NCBI RefSeq assembly: GCF_020536995.1
Contig: NW_026273341.1
Span: 248,001 to 312,000 of the forward strand
From: Dreissena polymorpha
Lineage: Eukaryota; Mollusca; Bivalvia; Myida; Dreissenidae
Reading direction: 5' to 3'
Length of the DNA: 64,000 nucleotides
Positions 1-11,524 of this stretch are shown in pieces; the first letter of the stretch is position 1; the number at the start of each line of letters is the position of its first letter. The notes below the pieces were generated by a model, which saw only the letters and a list, made by a program, of their open reading frames with translations, had not been told where the DNA came from and made no database searches. Made by a program: the position numbers and the translations under genes.

Positions 1-1119
1 CTGCAGACACACTTTTTCATTCTTGCTTTCTTTTTGTTAAGACAATTCCAAAAACGTATGTTCTGTTAATAAATAAATTGTATTTAAAATTTTAAGTACT
101 GACACGTCATGAAAAATTCGCTTTTATCTCCAGTAATTTTGACCTTGTATTTAACATTACGAAAACAACGCATGCCTAGTTGCAAGGCTTATGCAAGTAA
201 ATCTTGTTTGGCCTGTTTAGGCTTCTGGTGAACTAATGTTTTTGTTTCTCTACGAATGGAATTTGATTTTCGCTGCTGTATAGACCATCCGATCTGGTCT
301 TAGGCGACTGGATGATTGTTAATTGTAGAATATGTAATTGTGAAACATGTACAAAGTGTATATTTTATATTAACAAAGACATTTAACTAGTCTCAAAGAT
401 CTTATTTTAATGAGGGATAATTATCAACATCTTTCTCTTAACCGGTCTGGCCCTCTAAAACCTCCATTTGCAATCATGCCGCAAACGGTCGAAAGCTTTC
501 TGAGACTCCATTTAGATTTTGAGTTTGTATTACAGGTGTTTCACTATGATGACTTCGCAGTTGATATATCTTCCACTGTTCTTTGCCCAGTTCTGAACTT
601 AGCCTGCCCTTCCGCCAGCAGCTCCTAAGCCGTACATGTCAATCGGTTGTTGATGATGCGTATAATAACTTTGTCATGACTTTTGAGGCTGACTGTGCTT
701 TTATTCTAGTACAGTTTGAGATTTCTCTTGTACGATAGAAGCAGGACCAGAGAGAGGTTCCACTCATTGAGCCACTTCTTCTCCTCCCCGATCTTCAGGT
801 ATAGCACCGCTGCCCTGAAGCCGTTGCCCCTCATCCGTGCTTAATCGGAAGGAACGTTCTCCCATTAGGGTATAACATGTTAAATGTGTACGCTATTTTT
901 GTGTTTTTATTCTTAAACATACATATGAGGAATGCGATTATATCATGGATTTAAATCGGGACTTGCACCAACAATTTAAATTTACCCAATTGTGTTGCTG
1001 CTTTAAAATAATATAAGTGGAGAATACCAATCAATATTTACCTTAATTTGCAATTAGTGTATATACAACAAGATTTTTGTTAAGGCTTGGTTATGGACAT
1101 TCCAGGGAAAATATTGCGC
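1..1119. other. AT-rich stretch, no gene seen
   Basis: I see only short chance reading frames here. The frame at 410-628 has no recognisable domain and no flanking splice signals. No repeat shared with the rest of the window was noticed until about 1120, where the tandem duplication begins. Confidence 0.5.
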
Positions 1120-2442
1120 CTCATCCGTCATTTTTATTTTAATTGTTTTGTTAAATGCAAAATATTCGTTATTTTATCCGCATTTGATGAGTGGCCTTTA
1201 AAATTAGTGTCAAGTTTTTACAAAGCTACTCACATTATGATACTTAGTGTTTCTTCCTACCCTCTAACGTGTTTGTAGTTATAATAACATATTTTTTAGG
1301 TATAATAAACAGGTTTGATCAAATGTGTTGTCATGCGTCCAAACATAGTAAATATGCCATTTAAGTGCAGTCCCTCACGCATTTGTATCAATTTTCACAA
1401 CACTTGACCTAAAATACGAATCTAATTTGCAACACGTATTGGAACAGTTTCCCTATTATAAAACAGCTTGTTTCCTCCTGATCGAGAGTAAGTGATTGTA
1501 ACTTCGTTGTGTTATAAGGTGTATATATAATTGTAACATGTCAGGTAGGTACATGAACTTGTACAATGCTAACAATGTTCTACCAACCACGCATTATCTC
1601 TATAACAATTTATTTGGAAAATAACATAAATAAATGGCTGAAACATTTGGTCAAGTAAACATTACAATATGTGAAAATTATATTATATTATATGCTTACA
1701 GTGTGTGCATGCGTATTTCCAAGATGTAGGATATGTAGTAATATTAGCAACAGCGACATCAACATAAGCATTTTAGTATAACATTATTTTAATTTCACAC
1801 TTTATAAATACAGTTAGAATATTAATTGTCGATGCGCTTTTAATAGTCAACACAACGCATAATACTGCATAATACCCCTACAACATAGCAAACTCGCTAG
1901 ATAAATCTGAGCAAAAATGTTATGGTCTTATAGTTATTTACTCACATTTTCAATTACTCAGTAACAACACTGTACTTTTCGGTAATTCATTTAAAAGTGA
2001 TGTTTTTGCAAACAAATGATTGAAGCTATGCTTTTGGTTTGTTGCATGTAGTCCTCTTTATAACGCATCTTAATTCACATCTGCACAGAATGATTGTCTA
2101 TGTTCAAGTCAGTTCGAAAAAACACCCACTCATCGACAGGACTTATCGTGAGCGTGTACTGATCCTTTGCAACAATTATTTGTCAACATTCCGGTCCTGT
2201 GGCAATCAAAGATAAGCGATGCCAACAGCTAGGTTGAATCAGGTAATAAGGTGTTTCTCTGATAAAGCTGGGTTTTTTCTTCTGATAGCGCGGGTGATGA
2301 ATCTACATCAACATATACCATAATCTCACGATCTCTGTCATGAAAGGCGTACTTCTATTTTTTTTGTGAAGACACTTAAATACACAGTGGAGGTGCAGCG
2401 ATCATGACGAATGCATTTTATTACGTTATGGAACATATAATA
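1120..2442 (+). repeat. tandem duplication, copy A
   Basis: This block recurs in the same orientation at about 2733-4178. Shared landmarks run in the same order in both: CCGCATTTGATG, TTTCTTCCTACCCTCTAACG, CTTGTTTCCTCCTGATCGAG, TGAAGTAATGCTTTTG-like text, GCGATGCCAACAGCTAGG and GATAGCGCGGGTGATGAATC. Identity by eye is roughly 85-90%, with many small indels, so the duplication is not recent. No protein is supported: reading frames over the conserved 3' part (YVDVDSSPALSEE on the minus strand) diverge between copies straight after the motif. A TATAAAA at 1457-1463 stands about 30 bases before a conserved GAGA/GTAAGTG donor-like site. Confidence 0.8.
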
Positions 2443-2732
2443 CTCAACCAAAGTGGATTAGTTGTATGATACTGTAGACAATATTTTAAGACATGGCATG
2501 CTTTCAAATGAACATTGGGCAAACCAAACATAAAATAATACATGATTTGAATGTTCAGTTCATCCGTCATTCACATTGTTCATAAAATAACGGCATCGAA
2601 GTGTGTTTTAGACTGGAATACGTTTTGTTTTGATGGCAAACACAAAGCTGACTTTGGGAATTAGTATATGTTGTTTTCGAGTTCATTTGAAATTTTTTAC
2701 CCTAACAACATTCTACGGACAAAAGTGAGCCC

Positions 2733-4178
2733 AATCCGTCATTCACACCCTACTTGTTTTGTTAAATGCATAATGACACATTTTATAATAATCAAATGCT
2801 AATGTGTGTAATACTGTTTTATTATAGTGCCACGAGTATCTCTTACAAGAATCGTAATGACAAATGTTACACCCGCATAAAAATTAGTCCATAAATAGAA
2901 TTTAGTAAAAAAAATAACCGCATTTGATGAATGGCCTTTGAAGTTAGTGTAAGGCTTTTACAAAGCTACTCATATTATGTTACTTAGTGTTTCTTCCTAC
3001 CCTCTAACGTGTTTGTATTTATATTACACAATTAGTTATAATAAACAGGTTTGATCAAATGCGTAGTCATGCGTCCAAAAATAGTTTATATGCCATTTAA
3101 GTGCAGTCACTGACGCATTTGTACCAATGTTCACAACATTTGACCTCTAATACGAATCTAATTTGCAACACGTGTTTGGAACAGTTGACCTATTAAAAAA
3201 CAGCTTGTTTCCTCCTGATCGAGAGTAAGTGATTGTAACTTTGTTTTGTTATTAAGGTGTATTTACCATCGTAACATTTCAGGTAGGAACATGAACTTTT
3301 ACAATGCTCATGATGTTCTACCAACCACGTATCATCACACTGTATAACAAAATATTTGGAAAATAACATAAATAAATGGTCATGTCAACATTTCAATATG
3401 TGGGGACCATATTCTATTATATGCTTCCAGTGTGTGCATTTGTATGGGCATATGCGCATCCAAGATGTAGTAGATGTAATCATATAAGCAACAGCAACAT
3501 CAACATAAGCATTTATATTATAACATTATTTTATTTCACACTATATAAATAAAGTTAGAATATTAATTGTCGATGCGCTTTCAATAGGCAACACAACGCA
3601 AAATAACGCTTAATACCCCTACAACATAGCATAATCACTAGATCAATCTGAGCGAAAATGTTATCGTCTTATAGTTATTTACTCACAATATCAATTACTC
3701 AGTAACGACACTTTACTTTAAGGTAATTATTTGAAAGTGATGTTTTTGCAAACAAATGATTGAAGTAATGCTTTTGATTTGTTTCATGTAGTCTTCTTTA
3801 TAACGCACCTTAATTCACATCTACAAATAATGATTGTTTATGTCCAGGTCAGTTGGAAAAACCACCCACTCATCGACAGGACTTATCGTGAAAGTGTACG
3901 GATCCTTGGCAATACATATGTGTCATCATTCTGGTCCAGTGGCAATCCAAGATAAGCGATGCCAACAGCTAGGCTGAATCAGGTAATAAGGAGTTCTTCT
4001 GTTGAAGCTGTCTTTTTCTTCTGATAGCGCGGGTGATGAATCTACATCAACATAAACCATAACCTCACGATCTCTATAATGAAAAGTACTTCTATTTTTT
4101 GGTGAAAACACTTCAATACACAGGGAGGTGCAGCGGAGATGACAAATGGCATTAATTCCGTTATGGAACATATAATAT
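2733..4178 (+). repeat. tandem duplication, copy B
   Basis: This is the second copy of the block at 1120-2442. It carries about 130 extra bases near its start (around 2780-2915) relative to copy A. The TATA-like box of copy A is altered here (TATTAAAAAA near 3190), but the CCTCCTGATCGAGAGTAAGTG segment is unchanged. The minus-strand frame at 3926-4210 lies in this copy. It is not conserved downstream of YVDVDSSPALSEE, so I do not call it a gene. Confidence 0.8.
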
Positions 4179-4179
4179 G

Positions 4180-5130
4180 AAAATAAACGAGGAATAATGT
4201 GAACATCCAATAGTCAGACGAAAGCTCGTATGTTTTATCATGAAATATGATTCTTGAGAGTGTTGACGTACAAGAAAAATACGGACATATAAACTAATGA
4301 GACTCCATAAATATTATCAGTGAAGAAAACTTTATCAACACACGCTAGGTGTTTATGCTAATAAAGTTAGCAACTGCAACCATATGGAGATACATAAAAC
4401 ACGAACAGTGCACATAACAATGATTCAGGATTGTGTGACCGCCTCGGAACACAGTAAATGTAAAATATAGGGTTATTAAATCAGATAAATAAAGCGTTCA
4501 ATTTAGGACTGTACACAATTCGATTACATACTTAAAATTTGTATGCAAATACTTAATTGCAGCGTTTGACTTTCCTCATTATTATTGATTTACGTAAGTA
4601 ATCACGTACAACATTTCGCTTCCAATGCTATCTCTGAATGCCACCATGTATTTATTTACATTTCGTTATATTTTTGTGTGTTGATATTATACAGATCTAT
4701 CCGTACGACATAAAAACGTTTAAATAATCTAAAGCGGATGCTATGTTCCATATCATGTCTAATATAAACCTGAAATTATTTATTTTTACATTCTATTGCA
4801 TTATTCAGCAGTGAACGTAGTTCAATACGGCAATACGGCAACTCAAATTGGACTAATTGTTTTTAGCTATTATGATTAAATGATGGAATTAACATTCCGT
4901 TTACCAATAACGATATTACAAGTACATTTCTACACAAAATACTGTATAGCTATTAACAAAATTATGTTGTGCATCTTTACGAAATTCATGAAACAAGCGT
5001 CATCTTTTAAGTACTTTATAACACACACAAATGTTATGTTTGTGTGGGTTATTAATGTATGAATATACCCTCCCAAAGTGAACTAAAATGGAAAAATATA
5101 TGTTATTATAAGGTATTTCAGCAATATTAC
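4180..5130. other. AT-rich stretch, nothing recognised
   Basis: Only short low-complexity frames are present (for example 4880-5062). None has a domain, a signal peptide or good splice sites. Confidence 0.45.
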
Positions 5131-5133
5131 CAT

Positions 5134-5640
5134 TTAACAAGAGAAAATTAAATAGTCTACATGCTCATCATCACGTTCTTCGTGCAGGCGAGTTTGTTCT
5201 GTGTTGTTATTAATAGTTGGATGTAAATCTAGAAATGGAGCATCAATACAAGAAGAATAAGTATTAACTGGTAGTTCTTTTGGTAAACTTCTGCTAAAAT
5301 ATTTAAAAAAACCGGCTCATCTTTATTGTAACCATTAATAACTCTACTGGTCTCTTTGTGATTTGAATATGTTTTAGCTGCTTTTCTTTAGTCACGCTAG
5401 GTATACAGTCCCTCTCATAGCATTGTCATACCTATTCGGCTAGTAGTGGCGCACAACTTACATATTGAAACCTAGTTATTTGTTTTAAAACAAATTTCGG
5501 ACAGTCATCAATTTTTACCGAAGCTTTTCCATTGCATTGCATGTTGGAAAAATGAGTCCCGGTTAGGTTTGTAGAATTATTTTCTTTACGTTTTCCAGGA
5601 TGCAAAAGTTTGCGACGCAATGTCGCGCTTTACTACACTG
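5134..5640 (-). pseudogene. decayed ORF of unknown family
   Basis: On the minus strand a coding-like sequence of roughly 165 residues reads from about 5640 down to a TAA at 5134-5136. It is opened by a few interruptions. Coding-like traits are the even composition, an NNSTNLTG glycosylation-like patch, DDCPKFVLKQITRFQY in the middle, and an acidic C-terminal tail ending TRLHEERDDEHVDYLIFSC. I do not recognise the family. The lack of introns and the decay suggest a transposon-derived ORF or a processed pseudogene. A strong donor-like GTAAGT lies inside it (near 5457), but the reading frame continues through that site, so I do not treat it as an intron. A chance open stretch cannot be excluded. 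Confidence 0.35.
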
Positions 5641-5644
5641 ACTT

Positions 5645-8345
5645 TAATACACTGATTACGCAAGGAAATGAAAAGCGGTGTTCCTAATAAATTTTAATTT
5701 ATGATGCATATAGTATATTCAGTCACAAAATTTAAATAATTCTAAACACAGCTCGATATATAAAAGTCGCAAGCATTTATATATCGCTTAAAACAATGTT
5801 TATCGATTTCTAATGTAACTTTGATAGTCACGGTTAACTCGTTATGCGGTATTATATAACTTTATATAATAACGTATGACTTGATATAATAAACAAAAAA
5901 ATACACAAACATCATGCTAGCGACTTCAAAATTTGTTCGACATTCCGGACAAACCTCAATAGCAAGTCCTACCTATCCATTCTGCATGATACAACACGTG
6001 TTTATAATTAGAAGGTTAATGTTTAAATAACATTGCACAGTGAACTTGCATACCCTGAGACCTTAAAAACAATTCTCGAGTAACAATGCAGAGCAATCAT
6101 TTATGTTTTGAAATCTTGTGAAAAATCAAATTAACAGTAAAACTGAAACAAAACGATTGAAAACAATACTTACACGTTACAAAAATATACGTTCCTTGTA
6201 AACAATTATGTTTCATGGACCACGAGCTCTGCTGCCGCCCTTGTACCGTGGTATTTCGTTGTTTGTTTATGATTATTAAGACCATTAGTATTCATGTTTT
6301 GTGGCTCTGGAAATGTCAATATTCTTAAAGTGTCCTATTAAAAAGGTAAACCATTGCTTCGCGAGAACATTCATTGAAAAAAACAACACGAAATGGGATA
6401 ATGGGTATGATGATTGCGATGCCAATGATCATGTTGCTCTTGGTGCTGTGATCAAGGTGATAATGACAGCACAATATTAATGGCTATTTTCTCTAGTAAT
6501 ACTACTGTACATACCTCGTTTTGTGTATAATATATGCGAATTGCGTTCGTGCTATTTCTGTATGTTTTGTGTTGTTTTTTTGCATCGATATATTGTTCTT
6601 AATTCAGATTGCCTTGGACCGAGAGCATGCGGAAAGTCTTGATGAAATGTTTACATCGCTGTATCAGTGCAGTGTATATCGATCAAATGATCGTTGTTTG
6701 TGTAATTCCCTCTTCAGTGTTGACTTTATCACCTTTACATTGTGATTACAGCGTTGTCTTCAGCACACCACTCATTCAGTGGTTAACCTCGTTGTTAACA
6801 ATCCATATTTTTTTCGAATAGTCTACCCATGGAGATTAATTCTATAAAATGTAACTTAAACAAAGATTCACATAAGCCGAACGTTGTATTTAATTGTCGC
6901 TATTGAGAAATGTTTGTGTTGTGTTCAACCATAGTATGTTCTTGTCAGCAATTACTTTGACGTCATATCCAAAAGCTGATAAATTGAATAGGGCACACCA
7001 TTATTGTCTCCAAAATGTAGACGTATAAGTAATATATTAACCATTATAAAACTGGTCTCAAGTACACATGTATATGGATTGCAAAAGTGCAACATGTACA
7101 TGTGTTGACCTCAAAAAGGACAGAACGGTCGCAGTCCATCGCAATTATTGAATTGCAAGGAGCATTATTAAACTCGTACCTTTATACAAACATACACACA
7201 ACTATCGCTCCGCATTTAAAGCGTTGTTAGCGGACCCAATCGGGTCATTTATCACCAAATCTAATAAAAAGGATTATCCGGCCCTGTCAGATCACGCACA
7301 GTGAGATTACCACAATTCACCTACAAGTGTACATATCGTCTGTTGAAAACGCATATTACCATTTGAAAGCCTTTCATTTAAAAAGACGTTCATAAAGTAA
7401 TTGCATAGCACACATTTTCTATTTGACCCAATCGCGTTTCAGTTCGTATGAAGGTAAACATAATCAAACTGTCCTGACTATTTTGATTGCAAAAAATAAC
7501 ATTCCAATGACAAAACTAAAATATTGTTTGTGATTGGTTTTGTTTGCATTAGCAGAAAACAACATGTGCGGCGCGACCGATGTCATATTCGAAATTTGTG
7601 TTCAATTAAAAGTAAACTATTTTTGAAACTCTTGAAAATGAAATGAAGAGGGAAATATGCCTTGCCATTGTTCATCACAAATACATTTTGGAACCCAATA
7701 ACAGTTTAAAGATTTTGCCCTGTTAAACTAGTGTGCGCATTAAGAAACGCGTTTGTTCAACCAGGTGTATGTTACCATTTAAATGTCAAAATGAAAAGCC
7801 TGTTTAACCCACACGTGATTACCAGTCCGAAACTCACATAGATTTAGATATATGAACAATACGTGGTAAGTGTACCATTTTTAGCATTTGTAAAATAAAA
7901 GACATGTGCTTGTCATTTCATGATTTGCTACTAGCAACATGCGTGCATTCTATTTATATTTACAGGAATGACTAGTTTATAAATTAGTTTAGTCATCAAC
8001 ACTTTCAGCATGGTTTTGTCCCCTCTGTCAACTCGATCGAAACTTCCATTGGTTCAAGTATTCCTATAATTGAAAGAAAGAAACATCTCACGGACCTCAC
8101 TATTTGTAATGCATCTGCCTGGGTGTTAAATATGTAACTGTATCCACCTGGATGCATTGTTAAAAGACATAATTCCCTTTAGCATTACCGGATAACAATG
8201 TCACGGATTATGAAGTCAAATAGAGTGCACGAACTTTTTTTAAATATCAGACTTATTACATCGATGAGACAAATCAAAATACAACTTCGGATGCTGTTAT
8301 TTAACATGTGCACCATACATTTTGTATTTCAAGTCAATGCCGTTG
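5645..8345. other. intergenic, nothing recognised
   Basis: The overlapping frames around 6521-6821 and the minus frame 6097-6285 have no domain, no signal peptide with a matching splice site, and AT-driven composition. I see no RNA gene or repeat family member. Confidence 0.4.
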
Positions 8346-8349
8346 CTGT

Positions 8350-8507
8350 CAGGCTAGCGCAGTGATTGGTGCAATCGCTTCTCACATAGAAGATCCATGT
8401 TCAATTCATGTACCCGGCAGCATGTAAGTTTGGTTAGCGGTCCGCATAACGGACAGGTGGGATTTCTTCAGCGTACTCCGGCTCCGACTCCCCCCGTAAC
8501 ACAAGAC
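8350..8507 (+). repeat. tRNA-derived SINE remnant
   Basis: A tRNA-like head begins near 8350 with an A-box-like TAGCGCAGTGATTGG and a degraded B-box (TGTTCAATTCATG near 8399). It is followed by the body text TAAGTTTGGTTAGCGGTC, GGACAGGTGGGATTTCTTC and CTCCCCCCGTAACACAAGAC, which I associate with a common bivalve SINE. The copy is diverged and lacks a clear tail. The frame at 8397-8633 is this SINE read through and is not a gene. Confidence 0.6.
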
Positions 8508-8509
8508 TT

Positions 8510-10280
8510 TACTAATATTGAAAAAATGTTCAGAAGCAACGTAATAGCTAGACATTGCATCTATAATTCAAAATTCGCATCTAGTAAGTTAATTAATTTA
8601 GAGTGTTGGGGCACATTCCGGGTCTACATATAAATCAGCCTCTGGTTTGGAAGGAACCACACACAATTCACTGCCATTGAAGGGCAATGTACATCGCTTT
8701 GGCATTAAAGTCTTAAGGCATTCGGAAGCTTTTCATTTGTAGGTTATCCCAAATATATTCACCAATTAAAACATAAATATACTTGTTTATCATTCAAATA
8801 TAATTACATGCATATGTTCAAAGATTCATCAAGAACGAACGTTTCTTGAGTTTAAATTGTGTAATACAACGGCAGGTATCTAAACTAATTGCGAACCGTT
8901 GCAAATCTACTTTTGTACGAATAATTGCTTCATTGAATTGTATTATGCATATTTCGCCAACATGCCCAATCCATGGTATATGAAAACTCGATGTACTTTT
9001 TATATACAATATAAATATTTACCCACTGAATATCAAACGCATACAACCACTATAGATGTTTTATAACTATTCAGTGACAAGTGCGTTACAGTCTTAAAAT
9101 AATAATTAGCTGAGCAATCATTACAATTGTAGCATATTCGCTATATTTGGTATCAAACCAGCTGCACACTGAATCATAGGTTAAAATGTCTTCAATGTAC
9201 TTTATGTTCGCATCGACGTTAAATTTTAGGTTCTCATATTGTTTTCCACCTGTAACGTTTGAATTCCGTATATGCTAGTTATTGCTATAAGATAATAATT
9301 CCACTCTAATGTAGTTTAACTCATGGTGTATCATCGAGAGTTGACCTTTTCAACAACATATGGATTTGTACGTCAGATACTTGACACATGTATCTGGTAT
9401 GTACTGTTATCTAAATGAAAGTAAGGTGTTGTTAAAAGCAATCGACAATCGAAGTCGGTTACAACAGCGAAGAACACAAACTGTTTACTTAGCTTGACCA
9501 TGTATCTATGTTGCAAAACTATGTGTAAAAAACATTTAAGTGTTTGACATTAAAATATAGATATTGGACCAAGCTGTTACAATTATACTAAATTAGCATT
9601 ACAAACATGAGATTAACATATGTGTATGCAGTAAATGATTTTTTCTTTTTTCTTTAAATAAAACAATTATATGTATAAACGTGTCACTCTTTACCATACA
9701 TCGAAACTTTGTACAATATAGATCTATGGTGGTCTACATGATTCCCAACGCAACATGCGTTATTTTAACTATTTGTTGGTGTGTTGTATGTGCTTCTTGA
9801 GTTATGATTATATTGATTTTGCTACAAATTAAGTAGATCTTAGATTATTCGACATTGGTCCACACAGTATTTCGTCGCGAGATGCTTAATGATACGACAT
9901 GCTGATTTTACATTTGGGTAATTGTTTTAGCTTAATCCTTTGGTTAAGAGCGAGATTGGGATGTTTTATGTGTGTCCTTAATTTTAGAAGAGCACCATAT
10001 AATGATTATTTCTTGTTAAAATATAATTTTGCGCGTGCCTTGTTGTAATTGAGAATAAAATAATACTCTAAATTTGCAAACATGATGATATACTGTCCTC
10101 TTAAATGGTGCATATTAATTGGTAAGCTAATTCATATTTTATGCCAATGGTTGCGAACTGTGCTAAACCTCCAGATAAATAAAGTAAACTCACCAATTAT
10201 GCTATTTTATGAATGCGGTTTATCTAAATTGCCACCACAAATCGCATCTAAATGTAAATCGACATCGGTCAGTATTAACG
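8510..10280. other. intergenic, nothing recognised
   Basis: Small frames only (minus 8818-9009, plus 10082-10297). If the signal-peptide exon at 10287-10588 is real, its downstream exons should lie here on the minus strand. I could not pick one out. Confidence 0.35.
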
Positions 10281-10286
10281 ACATAC

Positions 10287-10588
10287 CTATTGAATAACGT
10301 TTAATTTCTTTATTAGTCAAAATACAGAAGAGTTCATGACTTTTTGTTGTACGGTGTACGTTGCTACAGTAAAGTTCGCGAGCTGGTTGTTGTATCGCAT
10401 GTGGTTTTAACATATCGCGGAAGTGTTCTTGAAGATAAGACTTTGTTCCTTCACAGCTTGCATTATCGCCCTTACATCGGGTTGATGGTAAAACAGCGAT
10501 AAGGATGAACATGAGACCCATTTGTCGAATGAGGAACACTGACTTGAATGATAGCATTTTCGAAATCGAGAGATCCTCCGTACTTGAA
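10287..10588 (-). CDS. possible exon of a secreted protein (partial)
   Basis: The minus-strand exon is bounded by a good acceptor (TTTTATTTGCAG just above 10588) and a donor GTATGT just below 10287. Coding runs from the ATG at 10557 and leaves the frame in phase 1, giving 90 residues. A hydrophobic N-terminal segment (MGLMFILIAVLPSTRC, from an internal Met at residue 13) looks like a signal peptide, and a later start at that Met would suit it better. Four cysteines follow in the mature part (motifs NASCEGT, ELYCSN, ELFCILT). I do not recognise the domain. The next exon was not found. Small secreted protein genes like this also occur at 42.6-44.9 kb, but I see no clear homology between them. 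Confidence 0.4.
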
Positions 10589-10599
10589 CTGCAAATAAA

Positions 10600-11520
10600 A
10601 TGAAATCATTAATATGCATTTAATTATTTATTTATTTATTTATTTAACATATATATAATAGTAATTAACAATTTTTACCAAGTGTTATCTAGTTCAAAAT
10701 GTCTTGATAAACAATTTACAATTATAAAATACAGTAGAGAATCTTACTTTATATATACCAGTTTATCCAAGTATTAAACAATCCTCATACGATTTATTTA
10801 GACGTTTTGAATTATAATATTATACAATCGCAATTTATATAAATGAGAGCCCTTTGTAATTGGATAGGTGCGTCCCACTTAATTCATAGCGCAATATGAG
10901 ACATTTATTAATCATACATTAACCTAAGTTATGCATGCGCAACTGCAGGAAAATGCATCACACCACTAGTGTTCCGACTTAACCACCCAATGGATATAGC
11001 AAGTCATAAGTGTTATAACCATTTAACATATTTTGAAAAAAAGATATATATACACCTAAAGTATAAAAGAAGGGAATGTCCGTTTTAGGTTTTTACGAAC
11101 AGTAATCGAACTGTGGGGGATATTTAACATGATTGTTGACGTATGCAACGATTGTTTATTTGTAACAAAGGTATAAGCGATCAAACGAAATTATAGCTAC
11201 ACAGCTTTAACATAAATAAATAAATAATTGGAAACACATATAGATCGCATGAAATTAATTCTAATTAATAACAGCACATTTTATTTGTCAATTGCAAAAT
11301 ATTTTTTTTGGCAAAACTGACATACACCAACATTGATTACTATATTTAACTTTGAAAACATAAAAAATCGATTTGTTCTTATCTTACAACCGTTTTATTT
11401 TGTCGTGTTGCTTTTGTGTGTGTTTTCTAATAGTACTAGTTTGACGCAAAAAAAGTTTACGTTTTATTAATAAATTGCTTAATACATGAATAATAAAACG
11501 CATCTAACACCATTCGTCAT
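10600..11520. other. AT-rich stretch, nothing recognised
   Basis: The stretch contains short TTTA and TAAA runs (for example 10621-10645 and 11214-11226) and no coding-like frame. Confidence 0.4.
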
Positions 11521-11524
11521 ACAC

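Noticed and set aside
3926-4210. 94-residue minus-strand frame with DVDSSPALSEE, resembling an EF-hand loop
   Set aside because: The Gly expected at loop position 6 is absent, and the duplicate copy at about 2281-2345 loses the downstream frame.
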